Origin: JABIDZ01 sp964619405
Lineage (GTDB): Archaea > Iainarchaeota > Iainarchaeia > Iainarchaeales > JAAZKV01
NCBI GenBank assembly: GCA_964619405.1
Contig: CAZUCF010000001.1
Location: forward strand, 62,001-126,000
Length of the DNA: 64,000 nt
Direction of reading: 5' to 3'
Of this stretch, positions 16,509 through 25,660 are shown in pieces. Each line of letters begins with the position of its first letter. Position 1 is the stretch's first letter. Under the pieces are notes generated by a model. That model searched no databases, was not told the origin of the DNA, and saw nothing but the letters and a program-made list of their open reading frames with translations. Position numbers and translations under genes: made by a program.

Positions 16509-17894
16509 ATGAACAACAATAAAAAAAATATTAATAAAAACAAAAACAAGGAAATTATTACAAAAATTTGTAAAAAAATATTAAAAAAAATTACTCCAAC
16601 CAAAGAAGAATTAATCGAAGAAAAAAAAATTTTTGAGGAAATAAAACAAAAAGTTTCTAAAATTAACGGAAAACAATCATATTTGGAATGGTGCGGAAGT
16701 AGTGCGAGAAACACTCACTTGAGAAATGACAGAGATTTAGATTTATTTATAATGTTTGATAAACAATTAAGTGACCAAGAATTAGAAAAAGAAGGATTAA
16801 AAATAGGAAAAAAAGTTTTTAAAGGAAACAAATGGGAAAAAGCGTACTCACAACACCCATACATAAGAGGAATAATAAAAGGGTTTGACATTGAAATAGT
16901 CCCAGGATACATTGTTAAAAGTGGTTCCGAAAAAAAAAGTGCTGTTGACAGAACGCCATTCCATAACAAATACTTATTAGAAAGATTTTCTAAAAAACAA
17001 AAAAATGAAGTAAGATTACTCAAACAATTCCTAAAAGGAATTGATGCTTATGGCGCAGATTTAAAGAATTGTGCTTTGCCAGGATACGGAATAGAATTAA
17101 TAATACTAAAATATGGTAGTTTTCAAAAAGCTTTGAAAGAAATTTCAAAATGGCAAAAAGGAATAATAATAAAATTTAATAGCGAAGAAGAAAAATTTGA
17201 TACACCATTAACAATAATTGATCCTGTTGACCCAAAAAGAAATGTTGCATCAGCATTAACAACAGAACAATTTGAGAAAATGATTTATGCGAGCAAATTG
17301 TTTTTGCAAAAACCTAACAAAAAATTTTTTTTCCGAAAAAAAGTAAGGGCTTGGCCAAAACAAAAAGTAAAAAAAATGTTGGAGAAAAAAGAGTTGATTG
17401 CATTAAAAACAATTTTTCCTCAAAAAGGATTAAAGGATTTGATTTGGGGGCAATTAAGAAGAACCCTAAAAAAAATATCAAACACATTACAAGAAAATGA
17501 TTTTGTTGTTTTAAGACAAAGATTATGGAGTAATGAAAAAGAAGTGTGGTTCATATTTGAATTAGAATCATTAGAATTGCAAAAATCAAAAAAAATAATT
17601 GGACCAAAAGCAAGTGACGAAGAAAATGTTAAAAAGTTTTTAGAAAAGAAAAAGATTCTTAGCGGACCAAGGATTGAGAATGAACGCATTATAATAGAAA
17701 TTGAGAGAAAACAAAACAAGGCAAGTGAAATACTTAAAGAATTTGTGAAAAAATATAGTAAAGACGAAAAAAAAGATGTGAAAAAAATGTTGAAAACAGG
17801 GAAAGTTGTTTTCGAAAAAGAAATGCTTAAAGAATACAAGGGAGAATTTGCAAAGTTTTTTACAAAATACTTGAAAGGAAAAGAAATATTCTAA
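16509..17894 (+). CDS. cca: CCA tRNA nucleotidyltransferase, archaeal class I
   Basis: A 461-residue enzyme that adds or repairs the CCA end of tRNAs. The nucleotidyltransferase signature is GSSARNTHLRNDRDLDLFI near residue 65, with DxD metal ligands and a third acidic residue in FDIEIVPGY. The central region has the archaeal class I pattern (SAVDRTPFHNKYL; GYGIELIILKYGSF). This fits the tRNA genes in the window whose ends lack an encoded CCA. The first 15 residues are a Lys/Asn-rich extension. Confidence 0.95.
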   Translation: MNNNKKNINKNKNKEIITKICKKILKKITPTKEELIEEKKIFEEIKQKVSKINGKQSYLEWCGSSARNTHLRNDRDLDLFIMFDKQLSDQELEKEGLKIGKKVFKGNKWEKAYSQHPYIRGIIKGFDIEIVPGYIVKSGSEKKSAVDRTPFHNKYLLERFSKKQKNEVRLLKQFLKGIDAYGADLKNCALPGYGIELIILKYGSFQKALKEISKWQKGIIIKFNSEEEKFDTPLTIIDPVDPKRNVASALTTEQFEKMIYASKLFLQKPNKKFFFRKKVRAWPKQKVKKMLEKKELIALKTIFPQKGLKDLIWGQLRRTLKKISNTLQENDFVVLRQRLWSNEKEVWFIFELESLELQKSKKIIGPKASDEENVKKFLEKKKILSGPRIENERIIIEIERKQNKASEILKEFVKKYSKDEKKDVKKMLKTGKVVFEKEMLKEYKGEFAKFFTKYLKGKEIF

Positions 17895-17953
17895 TAAAAG
17901 TTTTCAAACAAAACATTAATAAATAAAAAAAAATAAATTATTTCGGTGATTTA

Positions 17954-18205
17954 ATGCCAAGATATGCTGGACAAGGAAGTGCTATAAGTAAAAGAAAAAA
18001 ACAAATTTCAAGAGTCACAAAAATCCCAAAAAGGAAAGTAAAATTTAACATGGCTATTAAAAAAACAGGTTTAAGAATTCCAAAAATGGGACTGGCAAGG
18101 CCCGGCGCGGTAATAAGAGTACCAGCTAACACTAATGTTAACAAAGCACTAAAAAAAATGAAGAGACTTAACCCAAGAACATTGCAAAAAGAAAGAAGAA
18201 GATAA
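17954..18205 (+). CDS. Small basic protein, unrecognised, possibly ribosome- or nucleic-acid-associated
   Basis: An 83-residue, Lys/Arg-rich protein (MPRYAGQGSAISKRKKQI...) with a glycine/proline-containing middle (KTGLRIPKMGLARPGAVIRV) and a basic tail. The start has a GGTGATTTA stretch just before the ATG. Composition and context (between the CCA enzyme and tRNA-Arg) suggest RNA binding, perhaps a lineage-specific ribosomal protein, but I recognise no family. It is not a shadow: it has a ribosome binding site, is the only open frame in its gap and is well spaced. Confidence 0.65.
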   Translation: MPRYAGQGSAISKRKKQISRVTKIPKRKVKFNMAIKKTGLRIPKMGLARPGAVIRVPANTNVNKALKKMKRLNPRTLQKERRR

Positions 18206-18292
18206 AATAAAAACTATTTAATTTAACAAATATAAGTATACAATTAAATACAAAAACTAAATCAAAAAATTAAGTAATTCACTTTGATAAAA

Positions 18293-18377
18293 CGGGCCCG
18301 GAGGGAATCGAACCCCCATCTCAAGATCGCTACAATAATGCCGAAGTCTTGCCGGTTATCCATTGCCACACGAGCCC
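18293..18377 (-). tRNA. tRNA-Arg (TCG) with a 13-nt intron
   Basis: On the minus strand the acceptor GGGCTCG pairs with CGGGCCC, with G as discriminator and no encoded CCA. The anticodon stem CAAGA/TCTTG encloses loop CTTCGG...A, giving anticodon TCG (Arg). Thirteen extra bases (CATTATTGTAGCG) sit between positions 37 and 38, the canonical site for archaeal introns removed by the splicing endonuclease. The T arm GGGGGTTCGATTCCCTC region is clear. Confidence 0.9.
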
Positions 18378-18523
18378 ATAATATAATTGTGTTAAAGAAG
18401 TTTTTAATATTAATTAAAACAACCATTAAAGATTTCTTTTATAAAGGTTATCAATTAAAAAATAAATTATCAGAGAACTTAAAATTAACAAAAAATAAGA
18501 TATTGATTAAAAAAGGTGAATTT

Positions 18524-18679
18524 ATGAAAAAATGTACTAGTTGTAACAAAATAGTTACAGATGACAAAACAGAGTTCAAATGCCCGAGTTGTGGAAAAGA
18601 AACAATAATTAGGTGTAACTCTTGTAAAATGACATCAAAAGAATATACTTGTAAAGAATGCGGTTTTGTGGGGCCTTAG
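18524..18679 (+). CDS. Small zinc-ribbon protein (HVO_2753-like)
   Basis: A 51-residue protein made of two zinc-binding units, with CxxC pairs in KKCTSCNK, FKCPSCGKE, RCNSCK and TCKECGF. This matches the archaeal small zinc-finger family commonly found next to aEF1-beta. ATG 18524 follows AAAAGGTGAATTT, a good ribosome binding site; upstream codons run through the tRNA-Arg gene and are not part of it. The next gene starts three bases after the stop. Confidence 0.85.
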   Translation: MKKCTSCNKIVTDDKTEFKCPSCGKETIIRCNSCKMTSKEYTCKECGFVGP

Positions 18680-18681
18680 AA

Positions 18682-18948
18682 ATGGGAAAAGCAATGGTCA
18701 TTTTCAAGGTTTTTTCGGACCCTGAAAAAATGGATGCTGTTACAGTAGCTTTAAAAAGTATTGAAATAGACCAAGTAAAATTTCAAGATTTGAAAAGAGA
18801 ACCAATTGGTTTTGGAATCGAAGTTATAAGAGTCGGATATATTGTACCAGATAAAACTGATGGATTAATGCCCAAACTCGAAGAAGAAATATCAAAAATT
18901 GATGGGATTAATCAATTAGAAGTAGATGGTGTAACACTAATTTCTTAA
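18682..18948 (+). CDS. ef1b: Translation elongation factor aEF1-beta
   Basis: An 88-residue nucleotide-exchange factor that reloads aEF1A with GTP. The sequence MGKAMVIFKVF, EPIGFGIEVIRVGYIVPD and the GINQLEVDGVTLIS ending is typical of archaeal EF-1-beta. The start at 18682 is the first ATG after the stop of the zinc-ribbon gene, with which it forms the usual archaeal pair. Confidence 0.95.
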   Translation: MGKAMVIFKVFSDPEKMDAVTVALKSIEIDQVKFQDLKREPIGFGIEVIRVGYIVPDKTDGLMPKLEEEISKIDGINQLEVDGVTLIS

Positions 18949-19082
18949 AAACTAAACATTAACAAAATATTAAAATAATAAAACTTTACATGAATTGTTA
19001 ACCAAATAATTCATAAAAATAATACTTAATAAAAAGCGAATTTTGGCATTGCCTTTTATTCTTTTTTAAGTTAAAATTATTT

Positions 19083-21134
19083 ATGATAAAAACACTGGAA
19101 TTAAAAAATTGGCGAACACACAAACAATCCATTTTTGAGTTTGGAAAAGGAACAAACGTAATAATAGGTGTGATGGGTTCAGGAAAAAGTTCAATAATGA
19201 ATGCGCTAAGTTATTCTTTATTTGGAAACTTTCCATCATTAAAAAGCAAACAAGTATCACTCAACGAAATAATAATGAACAAACCAAACCCTTGTATTGA
19301 AACTGAAACAAAATTAACTTTTACAAATAATGAAAAAGAATATACTGTTCAAAGAATAATAAAAAACAACGGAACAAACGAAGCAAAATTATTTGAAGGA
19401 AATATGTTAATTGCCGGCCCAAAACAAAAAGATGTTAACGAAAAAATTGAGAAACTTCTTGGATTAAATTATGAATTATTTAGTAGAGCCGCATATTCAG
19501 AACAAAATGAAATCGATTTTTTTCTCAAATTGACTCCGAGTGAAAGAAAAAGAAAATTTGATGAATTATTAGAATTAGAAAAATATGAAATTGCAAGAAA
19601 AAACGCAATTAGCTTGAAAAATCAATTTACAAGAGAAAACAAACAACAAAAAGAATTTATTGAACAACAAAAAGAAATTGTAAAAAATTATGAAGAAAAT
19701 AAAATACTTGAACGAATACAAAAAGAAAAAAATGATATTAATGATTTGAAACAACAAAAAGAAGTTCTTGCAAAAAAAACAATTGAAGGAAAAGCAAAAA
19801 TAGGAGAACTTGAAAAAAAAGAAATTGTTTTTAATCAAACAAGAGATGAAATAACAAAGAATTCTTCAAAGTTAGAAACACTAATTGAAAAATTAGAGGA
19901 AAAAGAAAAAATTGATTTAATAAAAATTAATATTGAATTAGAATGCCAAAAAAAATCATTTTCTGAATTAGAAAAAGCCATAAAAGAAAACGAAAATCAA
20001 AAAAGCATTTTTGAAGAAAAACAAAAAAAACAAAACGAAGAATTAAAAGTATTAAATTATAGATTGAAACAGTTTGAAAACGAAGAAAATGAAATAAAAA
20101 AAATAAGCGGAAAATGCCCCAAATGTTTACGAGAATTAACTGAAGAACAAAAAGAAAAAATTATTTTTAATGGAAGAAACTCATTAAAAGAAATTGAAAA
20201 AAATATTAATGATATTAAAAAAGAAGAACAAATAAATATTGAAATAATAAACAAACACAAAAAAGAAATAGAACAAAATAAAACAAAATTTGATAAAACA
20301 AAAGAAAAAATTTTTTTGTTAGAACGAAGCAAAAAAGAAGCTCAAGAAATTGAACAGTATAAAAAAGAAATTGAATTATTAAAAAAACAGATTCCAGAAA
20401 AACAAAAAAAAATTGAAGAACTAAAATTTAATAAAAACGATTTTGAAAAAGCAAAAAAAAATTATTTTGAAGAAAAATCATTATTAAACAATGTTGATGA
20501 AAAGATTTTAGGCATTGACAAGCTAATAAAAAGTTTGGAAGAAAATATTGAAAGAATAACAAAAATAAAGTTAAATATAGATTTAATTGAAAAAAAATAC
20601 GGAAAATTTGATGAAACAACAAAAAAACTAAGTATTTTTGAAAATTGTTTAATTGCAACACAAAATGAATTAAGAGAAACTTTGTTAGAAACAATTAATG
20701 AAGCAATGACACAAATTTGGGGTGTTTTATACCCATATAAAGATTTTGTTGACGCCAAACTTTGTGTTGTTGAAAATGGTTATGATTTACAAGTAATGAC
20801 TAGAAATGGTAATTGGACTAGAGTAGAAGGAATACTAAGTGGGGGAGAACGAAGTGCTGCGGCAATTTGCATTAGAATTGCTTTCGCATTAGTACTCACA
20901 AAACAATTAAGTATATTTATTTTGGATGAACCAACACACAATCTTGATAAAAATGCTATAACACGATTAAGTGAAATGTTAAATAATTCTCTTCCAGAAT
21001 TAGTTGAACAAATATTTGTTATTACACATGAAAAAGAAATGGAGAAAGCAGCAACAAGCACCCTTTATGAATTACAAAGAAACAAAGATCTAGATGAAGC
21101 AACAAAAATAGAAGTGTTGCCATTAAATTATTAG
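19083..21134 (+). CDS. rad50: DNA double-strand break repair ATPase Rad50
   Basis: A 683-residue SMC-like ATPase. The N-terminal lobe has KNWRTHKQSIFEFGKG and Walker A (GVMGSGKSS). Two long coiled coils flank the zinc hook (GKCPKCLREL, near residue 345). The C-terminal lobe has signature LSGGERSAAAICIRIA and Walker B FILDEPTHNLD. The coiled coils are short for Rad50 (archaeal proteins are often 850-900 residues). Its usual partner Mre11 is not adjacent or anywhere in the window. HerA and NurA, end-resection partners, are encoded downstream on the other strand. Confidence 0.95.
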   Translation: MIKTLELKNWRTHKQSIFEFGKGTNVIIGVMGSGKSSIMNALSYSLFGNFPSLKSKQVSLNEIIMNKPNPCIETETKLTFTNNEKEYTVQRIIKNNGTNEAKLFEGNMLIAGPKQKDVNEKIEKLLGLNYELFSRAAYSEQNEIDFFLKLTPSERKRKFDELLELEKYEIARKNAISLKNQFTRENKQQKEFIEQQKEIVKNYEENKILERIQKEKNDINDLKQQKEVLAKKTIEGKAKIGELEKKEIVFNQTRDEITKNSSKLETLIEKLEEKEKIDLIKINIELECQKKSFSELEKAIKENENQKSIFEEKQKKQNEELKVLNYRLKQFENEENEIKKISGKCPKCLRELTEEQKEKIIFNGRNSLKEIEKNINDIKKEEQINIEIINKHKKEIEQNKTKFDKTKEKIFLLERSKKEAQEIEQYKKEIELLKKQIPEKQKKIEELKFNKNDFEKAKKNYFEEKSLLNNVDEKILGIDKLIKSLEENIERITKIKLNIDLIEKKYGKFDETTKKLSIFENCLIATQNELRETLLETINEAMTQIWGVLYPYKDFVDAKLCVVENGYDLQVMTRNGNWTRVEGILSGGERSAAAICIRIAFALVLTKQLSIFILDEPTHNLDKNAITRLSEMLNNSLPELVEQIFVITHEKEMEKAATSTLYELQRNKDLDEATKIEVLPLNY

Positions 21135-21157
21135 TTTTTTAAAAAAGAATTAAAAAA

Positions 21158-21346
21158 TCACTCTTTCTTAGAAGATAATCTTATAATGTAACCAGATAAC
21201 ACATTTCGATTAGTTTTTGAAAGACCTAATTCCAATTGTTTTAACTCACTTTTATTTTTATCAAAATCACTACCAAATTTATCAGGCATTTCTTTCAATA
21301 GAACTTCGCCTTTGTACTTTAAACCCTTTGAAACTGATTTACCCAT
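21158..21346 (-). CDS. rps17e: Ribosomal protein eS17
   Basis: A 62-residue protein matching archaeal eS17: MGKSV start, PDKFGSDFDKNKSELKQLEL in the middle and NVLSGYIIRL at the end. It belongs to the small subunit. It lies eight bases after the RpoK gene on the same strand and is convergent with rad50. Confidence 0.9.
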   Translation of the reverse strand: MGKSVSKGLKYKGEVLLKEMPDKFGSDFDKNKSELKQLELGLSKTNRNVLSGYIIRLSSKKE

Positions 21347-21354
21347 AAAAACAC

Positions 21355-21561
21355 CTAAAATAACTCAACTCTTTTTATCAAACCATTTGGATACTTTCTA
21401 AGAACACTCATTGGCAAAATATTTTCACCAAGCTCTTTTTCAGCCACTTCAAGCATTGAAAGTTCTTTTGTTCCTTTAACTAAAGGAGGTGCCCCTAATG
21501 ACAATTGCAAAGATCTTGCACTAAGAACCCTTGTTAATTCAAATCTTGTTAACCTAACCAT
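21355..21561 (-). CDS. rpoK: RNA polymerase subunit K (Rpb6/omega-like)
   Basis: A 68-residue protein with LTRFELTRVLSARSLQLSLG and ILPMSVLRKYPNG, the omega/Rpb6 signature that clamps the largest polymerase subunits. I chose ATG 21561; a TTG ten codons upstream gives an unlikely extension. It is the second last gene of the minus-strand run that ends with eS17. Confidence 0.92.
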   Translation of the reverse strand: MVRLTRFELTRVLSARSLQLSLGAPPLVKGTKELSMLEVAEKELGENILPMSVLRKYPNGLIKRVELF

Positions 21562-21624
21562 TGACTCACCAATATAACTAATTCTCAACAAGAAGCTTTA
21601 AAAAAGTAGCTTTTTTTATTAATT

Positions 21625-23103
21625 TTATCGAAAACAATGCTTTTTTGAAAACCCTGAAACAACGGGCTGAGGTAATTTAAGTTTTTTTGCAAAATTTCTT
21701 GTTAAAGAAAGCGAGTACTTGCTTCTCAAAAAAACATTTTTGTTAGTAGAATAAATAATTCTAGCACCCTCTTGCTCAGAAAACTCTTTAAATTTAAACA
21801 AAACACTTTCCTGCACAGCAACAATTGTTTGAGCTAAATCTATTGAAGAGAATTTTGAAAACGGTTTTGTTAAATGAAACGGAATATTCAAAAAAATATT
21901 TTTTGAAAAAGAAAGTAAACTCGAAGCAAAAAAATAATCAAAACTATTTTCAAATAAAAGATTTGAAGAATATTTTTTTAATTCATTTTCAATAGAAAAA
22001 ATAAACTCGTTTAACTTTTTAATTTCACTTGAAAAAAAAGATTCTTTTTTTGTACAAGACCAAAGTAAAGAATGATTTTTTGACAAAACTACTTTTTTTT
22101 CATCCAGCAATTTTATTGCATCAACCAAAGGAACTAAATATTTGTTATTTGAATTCAGTGGACCAACAGGAAAATTTTTTAAGCCAAATTCATTTTTTTT
22201 CAAACGCCTTATTTTTTTATTAGGATTATTAATATTAAATAAATTTGAAAAAGAACCCGAAGTTGAAATATAAAAAAAATCTTTTTCTAAAGGAATTATT
22301 TCTATTAATGAACTCGGCAAAATATTTTTATCATCTATTTTAACAGGCTTACAACAATCACAATTTATAACATCTTTACCAATATTAAAAAAATTGTTTG
22401 TCATTGTTTGTAACCAAACAAAAGAAAAATCAATTTCTGAAAAATCTTCAAATAAACCATAAGGCGCAAAATCAATATGTGAAAAAACCTTGTTTTCTTT
22501 TTTCCAAGTAATTGGAACACCATTTGAAAAATAAATATTTTCTAATAATGATTCTGTTTGCTCATCAATGTTTTCGGGCAACTCGCCAATAGGTAATTTT
22601 AACAAATTAGAAAGAGCGCTTTGTGAAATCAAACTAATTAAATTCTTTTTATTAATATTTAATGCTTCAGCAAAATCTATATTTGGAATTAAAAAAAAAG
22701 AAAAATCTTTTTCAACAAAAACTTTTTGTGGAATATTATACTCAAAACAAAATGAATCAAAATAAGACCAATCTTTTTCAATTAAGAAAACTCTTTCGGG
22801 CTCTAAAACCAAATATTTTTTACCAGAACAAAATGCAATAACTTGACTAATTTTTTTTAAATTATTAAAAGAATTTGAAGACACAATTTTATTGGAACCA
22901 TAATCACAAATGTTAAAATTCTTAAAATCAAAAAAAACAAGTAATTTTTTTATATCTTCAATATTAATTGAATTATCTAAAATAAAATATGGTTTGAAAG
23001 AAAATCTTTTGGCTATTTGAGAAGAAGAATCTTTAAAATAACAAATAATCTCGCATTTTTCTTCAACATACTCTACTTTAAACAAGTACTTGTGTGGGCG
23101 CAT
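21625..23103 (-). CDS. Unrecognised 492-residue protein (possibly a B-family-polymerase-like relic)
   Basis: No catalytic motif was recognised. The N-terminal 100 residues (KYLFKVEYVEEKCEIICYFKD, RFSFKPYFIL) resemble the N-terminal domain of archaeal B-family DNA polymerases, where a short beta-domain precedes the exonuclease. The DxE exonuclease and the YGDTD/SLYP polymerase motifs are not visible. A middle segment has CDCCKPVKIDD followed by LPSSLIEI, possibly metal binding. The protein is rich in Phe, Ser, Asn and Lys. It sits between HerA and RpoK on one strand. A replication or repair role is inference from the neighbours only. Confidence 0.5.
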   Translation of the reverse strand: MRPHKYLFKVEYVEEKCEIICYFKDSSSQIAKRFSFKPYFILDNSINIEDIKKLLVFFDFKNFNICDYGSNKIVSSNSFNNLKKISQVIAFCSGKKYLVLEPERVFLIEKDWSYFDSFCFEYNIPQKVFVEKDFSFFLIPNIDFAEALNINKKNLISLISQSALSNLLKLPIGELPENIDEQTESLLENIYFSNGVPITWKKENKVFSHIDFAPYGLFEDFSEIDFSFVWLQTMTNNFFNIGKDVINCDCCKPVKIDDKNILPSSLIEIIPLEKDFFYISTSGSFSNLFNINNPNKKIRRLKKNEFGLKNFPVGPLNSNNKYLVPLVDAIKLLDEKKVVLSKNHSLLWSCTKKESFFSSEIKKLNEFIFSIENELKKYSSNLLFENSFDYFFASSLLSFSKNIFLNIPFHLTKPFSKFSSIDLAQTIVAVQESVLFKFKEFSEQEGARIIYSTNKNVFLRSKYSLSLTRNFAKKLKLPQPVVSGFSKKHCFR

Positions 23104-23244
23104 GAAAAGATGGTTTTTTGTTTATTTAAAAACAAATTGGGTGTTTCATGCCGACCTATCAAAGTAAAAAATAAAAAAAATAATATGATTAAAACAATCA
23201 ATTATTGCAACTAATAATTACAAACAACTAATACAAAAAAAGAA

Positions 23245-24774
23245 TTACAAAAAATTACTTATTTCATCAACATTTTTTTTGTCATCAGCACAAAACATTT
23301 TTGCTGCTTCTTCCAAAGACATCTCATGCTTGCTTGGAGCTGACTCTCTTAATCTCACTTTAAAAAAAGTAGGAGCAGAAACTGCTTCCCCAACAATAAT
23401 AGCTTCTCCAACCCTCAAAGAAGAAATCATTGAAATACTATTAGAATCCAAACCCTCACTTGATTGTTTAATATGATCTAAATCATAAGGATTAGATATC
23501 CTCAAAATTATGTTAGTATTACAATTTGCGAGAGTAGTTGTATCAAGTCTTTTTGGCCTTTGCGAAACAACAATAAGCGATGCACCAAATTTTCTACCTT
23601 CTCTTGCAATAGTTCTCAAAATTGGTTTTGCTAGAGCATGTTCAGCAGAGGTTGACTCTGGAATGAAATTATGGGCTTCTTCAACAAGAATTGCAAAAGG
23701 ACAAATTTTTTTTGTTCTCCGCAAATTAAATAATTTTTGAGAAAAATAAGAAACAATTAACTGTTTTTTTCTCTCTGAAATAATTCCATTCAAATCAATA
23801 ATTGTTAATTGACCCGTTTTCGCAAAATCAAATACTGATGGCTCATCAATTTTTCCAAAAATGTTTAAAGATAATAATTCATCAACCATAAAAGTTAATG
23901 GCACAGATGTTTTTGAATCTAATTTAGAAAATTCGGCTTTAATATTGTTTAAATCAAAAGGCCCTACTCCTGACTTCATTTCATCTCTTAGTTTTGAAAT
24001 TATTCTTGACAATTCTCTCTTTTGAACAGGAGTAATTGAAGGAACTAGTGAAGAAAGCATTTGATGAGAAATATTTGAAGTAGCAATTTTTATTTGAGAA
24101 GCATTAATCACCCTAGTACTAGAAGAAAAATCCTTATAATTAGAATTTGAAACAGGTTCACCAAAAGAAGTGTATTCACCATGAGTATCAAAAACAATAA
24201 CCGCAATTTTTCCTTGCTCATCAGAACGCTTTTGAAGTTCTTCTAATATTACTGACATCAAAAAAGATTTTCCAGCACCCGACATTGCTAACACAGCCAA
24301 GTGTTTTTGCAATAATTTTGACATATTTAGTTTTAATAAAACATCATGGAATTGTATTTTGCCTAAATACAAACCATTTTCTTCTAAACCAAGAAATTGT
24401 TTTATGTGATCATTAGTTGCAACAAAAACTTTTGTTCCAGGAGAAGGAGGAAAAGTTGAGCGTTGCATAAAAGAATCATTAAAAACACCAAGTGGCTTTG
24501 CTTTCGCAATCAAAAACTCCCAATCCGCAACAGGAAAATTTTTTTCTAGTTCAGAACCCATTGTTTTAACTGAATCAGGCCGCTCAAAATAACGATTTGT
24601 TTTAATCAATTCCTCAACCATACAAATCATTGTACCCTCAGAATAATTTAGTTCAACAAACATTCCCTTGTGAACAACCCCATTATTCACTACAAAATCA
24701 ATTCTATTTGGCGAGGGCCCTTCAATTGTTGAAACAATTGTTCCTAATTGAACATTATCTAAATGCACACTCAT
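23245..24774 (-). CDS. herA: HerA bipolar DNA translocase/helicase
   Basis: A 509-residue FtsK/HerA-type hexameric ATPase that works with NurA in DNA end resection. The N-terminal HAS-barrel region begins QLGTIVSTIEGPSPNRIDFVV. Walker A is AMSGAGKSFLM near residue 165, Walker B FAILVEEAHNFIPE near residue 350, and a conserved arginine-rich stretch is IAREGRKFGASLIVVSQRP. Its ATG overlaps the stop of the 70-residue gene before it by four bases, placing it at the end of the nurA operon. Confidence 0.95.
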   Translation of the reverse strand: MSVHLDNVQLGTIVSTIEGPSPNRIDFVVNNGVVHKGMFVELNYSEGTMICMVEELIKTNRYFERPDSVKTMGSELEKNFPVADWEFLIAKAKPLGVFNDSFMQRSTFPPSPGTKVFVATNDHIKQFLGLEENGLYLGKIQFHDVLLKLNMSKLLQKHLAVLAMSGAGKSFLMSVILEELQKRSDEQGKIAVIVFDTHGEYTSFGEPVSNSNYKDFSSSTRVINASQIKIATSNISHQMLSSLVPSITPVQKRELSRIISKLRDEMKSGVGPFDLNNIKAEFSKLDSKTSVPLTFMVDELLSLNIFGKIDEPSVFDFAKTGQLTIIDLNGIISERKKQLIVSYFSQKLFNLRRTKKICPFAILVEEAHNFIPESTSAEHALAKPILRTIAREGRKFGASLIVVSQRPKRLDTTTLANCNTNIILRISNPYDLDHIKQSSEGLDSNSISMISSLRVGEAIIVGEAVSAPTFFKVRLRESAPSKHEMSLEEAAKMFCADDKKNVDEISNFL

Positions 24775-24983
24775 TTTTTTCCACCATTTTTATTTAACAA
24801 CATTTTTTGGCGAAAAGCAAGAATTGCTTTTTTTCTTTTCAAATATTCTCCAATGTGAGCAGTCTTCTTCAAAACCCTTGCAGAATCAGCACGAGCTTTT
24901 TTTTCTCGCGCAATTTTTCTTGCTAACTGCAAACTCTCTTTTTCTACACCATTAACATCCCTAATATTAATTCTTTTTCTCAT
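24771..24983 (-). CDS. Small basic protein inside the nurA-herA operon, unrecognised
   Basis: A 70-residue, Lys/Arg/Ala-rich, probably helical protein (LARKIAREKKARADSARVLKK; KRKKAILAFRQKML). It overlaps the HAD gene and herA by four bases each, so it is translationally coupled to both. No known domain. The composition fits DNA or RNA binding. A role as accessory factor for HerA-NurA is a guess from position. Confidence 0.65.
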   Translation of the reverse strand: MRKRINIRDVNGVEKESLQLARKIAREKKARADSARVLKKTAHIGEYLKRKKAILAFRQKMLLNKNGGKK

Positions 24984-25639
24984 TTTAATTCCCCCAAAAC
25001 TTTTTCTAACTCATTAAAAGATTTTATTTCAAAATCTGGTTTCTCATTAGCATTATCAAGAATAATATTATCACGATTTATTAAAATGGTGTGAATACCA
25101 ACATTTTTTGCTCCAAGAATATCTGCTCTTAAAGAATCGCCAACCATTACTGTTTCACTAGGATTAACCTTGAATTTTTTCAAAACAAATTCAAAAGCCT
25201 CTTTTTCAGGTTTCAAGTGTTTTAATTCAAAACTATAACCCAAAAAATCAAAATAATTTTTCAAATTTAATTGTTTCTCAATATTTTTTGCAGGCAAACT
25301 CTCAGTATTACTAAGGAGCGCTAAAAAATAATCTTTTTTTAATTTAACCAAATTTTTTTCAACATCAGGAAAAAAATTTATTTTATCAATTCTATTAAGA
25401 TAAATCTCGTAAAAATTTTTTTCAAGAATATCTTTGTCAATACCATTAAAAGCAATAAAAAAATCTTTTTTTAATTTACTAATTGAAGAATACTTTTTTA
25501 CTTGAACTGATTGTTCATATTTTTCAATGAATTCCTCTCTTGAAAAATCACTTTTATTAATCAAAGAAAATAAGTGAGAAAAATCAATTGTCGCAGGAAT
25601 TAATGTTCTCCACAAATCAAAAATAATTAATTTAATCAT
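24980..25639 (-). CDS. HAD-superfamily hydrolase
   Basis: A 219-residue phosphatase-like protein. Motif I is IIFDLWRTL (the second Asp of the usual DxD is Trp-shifted: DLWRT), motif II LLSNTES, motif III Lys in HLKPEKEAF, motif IV MVGDSLRADILGAKN. The helical cap is between motifs I and II. I chose ATG 25639 rather than a TTG seven codons upstream. The family resembles YjjG/PGP-like enzymes; the substrate is unknown. It sits between nurA and the small coupled gene. Confidence 0.85.
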   Translation of the reverse strand: MIKLIIFDLWRTLIPATIDFSHLFSLINKSDFSREEFIEKYEQSVQVKKYSSISKLKKDFFIAFNGIDKDILEKNFYEIYLNRIDKINFFPDVEKNLVKLKKDYFLALLSNTESLPAKNIEKQLNLKNYFDFLGYSFELKHLKPEKEAFEFVLKKFKVNPSETVMVGDSLRADILGAKNVGIHTILINRDNIILDNANEKPDFEIKSFNELEKVLGELK

Positions 25640-25660
25640 AAACACACCAATCAAAATCAA

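Noticed and set aside
18284..18523. An N-terminal extension of the zinc-ribbon protein
   Set aside because: It would read through the tRNA-Arg gene on the other strand; the ATG at 18524 has a good ribosome binding site.
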